Source of the DNA: CAYSPS01 sp964432975
GTDB lineage: Bacteria > Babelota > Babeliae > Babelales > UBA12409
Assembly: GCA_964432975.1 (NCBI GenBank)
Contig: CAYSPS010000013.1
Location: forward strand, 1-23,473
Direction: 5' to 3'
Length of the DNA: 23,473 nt
Positions 21,810 to 23,473 of this stretch are shown piece by piece (the stretch's first letter is position 1; every line of letters starts with the position of its first letter). The notes under the pieces are model-generated. The model was not told where the DNA came from. It made no database searches and saw nothing but the letters and a program-made list of their open reading frames with translations. The position numbers and the translations under genes are program-made.

Positions 21810-22805
21810 CTATGCAGCCACCTCACTTTCACGTGCCGGAACAATAAATTGACCTGTTTTTAACTGTTCAGTTTGCGTACCAGCATATTCATAGTGTTGG
21901 GCAGATTTGACGACATCATGTGTTTTTATATCTACCGTACGCTCAATAACTTTGACGGGCCCAATCATGCGTGGTTCATCATGTGCAATTGGCCCCTGTG
22001 CAGCTTTTTGAATCGTTTGATTACCATGCAAATCAAGCTCACGTCTTTCAATTAATGTGTGATCAGTTGGATCATAAATGAACATTGTTTCTTGTTGCTC
22101 AGGTGAAACAAATTGCTCCGTCAACAGATTGCCCTTGGTATCTTTATAGATAACGTGAAGATATTCTTGTTGCCCGCTCGGCGCTTGCTGTATTTGGCCG
22201 GCTTGCTGTTGCGCTTTTCTTGAACTTTCAGCCTCTTCTGTCCCTTGAGCTTCTGTTTCTTGTACAATAATTGTTTGTTGACTTGGCTGCGTTGCCGCAA
22301 GAACCCATGGAATCGTTAACCATGGATACCATGCAACCCACCAGCCGGGTTCATAAAAAATAGGATGCCGACAACCAGGACAAATATTTGAACGATGGCG
22401 ATGATCGCCACGACCATGATGACGATCACGGCGTCCAGCGCCGCCGCGATCGGCGGCACCTTTACCACCTTTTTTTACTTTTTGAGCATACTTACTTGTA
22501 CCAATGTGCCTGCCGACCTTGCTCTTTCCAGCTTTGGTAATTTTCTGCCCATGCGCTTGCCTACTCGTTACGCGCACTTTTTTTGCACCGGAAACTTTAC
22601 CAACACGTCCAGCACGCGTAGTTGTTGCATGCGTTACACCAACGCGCCGGCTCCCAACGCCGACACCGCGACCATAGCCGCCAGAACGTGTACCGCCAGC
22701 ATGAAAACCACCCCCACCAAAGTGGCCGCCCCCTCCACGCCCACCAAGTGTAATCGCAGAGCAGGTAATAATGAGAGCAAAAATAAACTTATACAAATAC
22801 TTCAT
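21810..22805 (-). CDS. Large exported Gly/His/Arg-rich protein of unknown function
   Basis: The 331-aa product begins with a signal peptide (about 1-19). A glycine-rich segment (21-50) with aromatic and His spacing follows, then a very basic region (52-140) ending in a His/Arg cluster, and C-P-G-C (142-145). Next come a Trp-rich hydrophobic stretch (154-170, G-W-W-V-A-W-Y-P-W) and the motif A-A-T-Q-P-S-Q-Q-T-I-I-V (170-181). A Glu/Gln-rich linker (182-213) leads to a C-terminal domain of beta-strand character (214-331) with V-I-Y-K-D-T-K-G-N and I-E-R-T-V-D-I-K-T. GGGGGAG precedes the ATG, which overlaps the upstream gene as ATGA. I know no family for the whole protein. The C-terminal half looks like a folded domain, the first half disordered. 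Confidence 0.72.
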   Translation of the reverse strand: MKYLYKFIFALIITCSAITLGGRGGGGHFGGGGFHAGGTRSGGYGRGVGVGSRRVGVTHATTTRAGRVGKVSGAKKVRVTSRQAHGQKITKAGKSKVGRHIGTSKYAQKVKKGGKGAADRGGAGRRDRHHGRGDHRHRSNICPGCRHPIFYEPGWWVAWYPWLTIPWVLAATQPSQQTIIVQETEAQGTEEAESSRKAQQQAGQIQQAPSGQQEYLHVIYKDTKGNLLTEQFVSPEQQETMFIYDPTDHTLIERRELDLHGNQTIQKAAQGPIAHDEPRMIGPVKVIERTVDIKTHDVVKSAQHYEYAGTQTEQLKTGQFIVPARESEVAA

Positions 22806-23074
22806 CGATCTCCCCCTTTTTTATTCTTCTCATCAAATGGGTTATTCAAATGAGAGATGCCCTCATCAAGAATTACATGCGGCTCGTGGTTCTTTTTGGC
22901 ACTTGCACGTCGTGGCGTCCGTCTTGTTTGCCTACGCACACGCACACGTTGCCGACGTGGCCGTGCACCAATCGGCACAGCGGCAGTCGACCAATTTTGT
23001 AATACGTACGAATCTGCGCTGCAAACCATAACAAAAAATATAAATATATACGTGTACTTCAACTTTCTCTCCAT
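22802..23074 (-). CDS. Small exported arginine-rich protein
   Basis: Function unknown. The 90-aa product starts with a lysine-flanked signal peptide (M-E-R-K-L-K-Y then a hydrophobic core to about residue 20, C-S-A). W28 and A-A-V-P-I-G follow, then an arginine-dense block (38-56, A-R-P-R-R-Q-R-V-R-V). The mixed-charge C-terminus contains H-V-I-L-D-E-G-I. The ribosome site is weak. Its stop overlaps the start of the 331-aa gene by 4 nt (ATGA), so the two are probably co-translated. It is the first well-supported gene of the exported-protein run. A good -10 element lies about 30 nt upstream. Confidence 0.65.
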   Translation of the reverse strand: MERKLKYTYIFIFFVMVCSADSYVLQNWSTAAVPIGARPRRQRVRVRRQTRRTPRRASAKKNHEPHVILDEGISHLNNPFDEKNKKGGDR

Positions 23075-23157
23075 TTCTTTACCAAACAGCTTAGTAAAAC
23101 GGCTAGTATAAAAACAAGATTTTTTGTAAATTTGAATTTTTTTGTTAGTTTATCCAT
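23059..23157 (-). CDS. Possible 32-aa membrane peptide ahead of the exported-protein run
   Basis: An ATG at 23155-23157 with AGGGA just upstream opens a 32-codon frame. It has a basic start (M-D-K-L-T-K-K-F-K-F-T-K), one hydrophobic segment (N-L-V-F-I-L-A-V-L-L-S-C-L-V) and the ending K-K-W-R-E-S. It overlaps the next gene by 16 nt. The pattern fits a tiny single-pass protein or a leader peptide, but AT-rich DNA can produce this by chance, and the candidate -10 at 23105-23110 would lie inside it. The upstream in-frame extension to 23352 runs through the palindromic repeats and is not credible. Confidence 0.25.
   Translation of the reverse strand: MDKLTKKFKFTKNLVFILAVLLSCLVKKWRES
23105..23110 (-). 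promoter_or_regulatory. Candidate -10 element for the exported-protein genes
   Basis: TATACT on the minus strand, 30 nt upstream of the ATG at 23074, matches 5 of 6 of the -10 consensus. No good -35 hexamer is found at 16-18 nt (the best is A/T-rich and non-consensus). This is a weak call made only because a co-directional gene run begins here. Confidence 0.3.
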
Positions 23158-23230
23158 TATCCCTGAGTTCGTCATTTTGTAAGAACCAACGGATGCATCA
23201 AGAATAAACACAAACATAAAAGCGTTCATG

Positions 23231-23286
23231 GCTCGATACGTCGCGTCATTTCTTGCGGAATGACGCGACACTCGCCACGAACGGGA
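23231..23286 (-). repeat. Palindromic intergenic repeat, copy A
   Basis: Read on the minus strand, this copy has the left flank GTTCGTGGCGAGTGT and the right flank ACGTATCGAGC. Between and into the flanks is a perfect 11-bp inverted repeat (GTCGCGTCATT, 23240-23250, with its complement at 23259-23269) and an 8-nt loop. The flanks match copy C in inverted orientation while the inner stem sequence is different. Confidence 0.75.
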
Positions 23287-23294
23287 TTTAAACT

Positions 23295-23339
23295 CCATTC
23301 GCTCCGAATGTTTTGATAAAACCGCACGTATCAAGCGAC
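23295..23339 (+). repeat. Palindromic intergenic repeat, copy B (degenerate)
   Basis: This copy has the left flank TTCGCTCCGAATGT and the right flank ACGTATCAAGC, both close to copy C (TTCGCGCCGAGTGT and ACGTATCGAGG). The inner stem is a short AT pairing GTTTT-GAT-AAAAC (23310-23322). It is the most diverged of the three. Confidence 0.6.
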
Positions 23340-23363
23340 ATCTGGAAGTCACTTACCATATCA

Positions 23364-23410
23364 TTCCGTTCGCGCCGAGTGTTCGGCAAAGCCGAACGTA
23401 TCGAGGCGGA
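23364..23410 (+). repeat. Palindromic intergenic repeat, copy C
   Basis: The flanks TTCCGTTCGCGCCGAGT and GTATCGAGGCGGA enclose the perfect 7-bp hairpin GTTCGGC-aaa-GCCGAAC (23381-23397). A separate small inverted repeat, TTAGGG-cctat-CCCTAA (23418-23434), follows directly. No gene is present from 23160 to the end of the window. Confidence 0.7.
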
Positions 23411-23473
23411 ACGGAACTTAGGGCCTATCCCTAAATTAGCCAAGACCCTCTAAAAGTAATAAAATCTCCCTAA

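Noticed and set aside
22395..22853. 152-aa plus-strand frame opposite the Gly/Arg-rich protein
   Set aside because: Its Ala/Thr-rich composition is what the complement of Gly/Arg/His codons gives. The minus-strand gene has a signal peptide and a strong ribosome site.
23158..23352. Upstream extension of the small minus-strand frame through the palindromic repeats
   Set aside because: Its sequence is translated repeat DNA (Arg/Ser-rich), with no ribosome site and no coding character.
23418..23434. TTAGGG/CCCTAA inverted repeat resembling a telomere unit
   Set aside because: It is a single copy on each arm of a small hairpin next to palindromic repeats, and nothing suggests a chromosome end.

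Overview
The window looks like a bacterial chromosome segment of moderate to low GC (about 40-45% by eye). Positions 308-19348, all on the minus strand, hold the classical fused str-S10-spc-alpha translation cluster in ancestral bacterial order: S12, S7, EF-G, EF-Tu, S10, L3, L4, L23, L2, S19, L22, S3, L16, L29, S17, L14, L24, L5, S14, S8, L6, L18, S5, L15, SecY, Adk, Map, IF-1, L36, S13, S11, S4, RpoA, L17 (34 genes). Spacers are almost all under 50 nt and several genes overlap by 3-4 nt, so it reads as one very long transcription unit. A sigma70-like promoter lies upstream of rpsL (19457-19484) and a strong hairpin follows rplQ (252-287). L30 (rpmD) is absent from its usual place between S5 and L15. 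Two 10-N assembly gaps interrupt adk and rplC. In both cases the flanks rejoin into a normal protein with no missing sequence.

The right-hand part (19683-23473) is accessory in character. It holds a small DUF378-type membrane protein with its own terminator, then rplS (L19) divergently transcribed from a good promoter and overlapped at its 3' end by a small lipoprotein gene. A minus-strand run of five small exported proteins follows (23074 to 20918), none assignable to a known function. Three of these share a short module: a tryptophan-containing hydrophobic stretch, then AA[ST][RQ]-x4-T[VI][VI], then a strongly charged tail. A fourth matches it partly. The tails differ: acidic in one, lysine-rich with a coiled coil in another, Glu/Gln-rich in the third. 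This looks like a locally duplicated family of envelope proteins and is the best candidate here for an undescribed system. Upstream of it (23231-23434) are three diverged copies of a palindromic repeat with conserved flanks and different inner stems.

Taxon (inference): the ancestral ribosomal gene order, missing L30, many tiny signal-peptide proteins and palindromic intergenic repeats fit a reduced, host-associated lineage such as Candidatus Dependentiae (TM6). No marker here proves this without a database search. Positions 1-250 have no recognisable complete gene but do carry a consensus-like promoter facing off the left edge.
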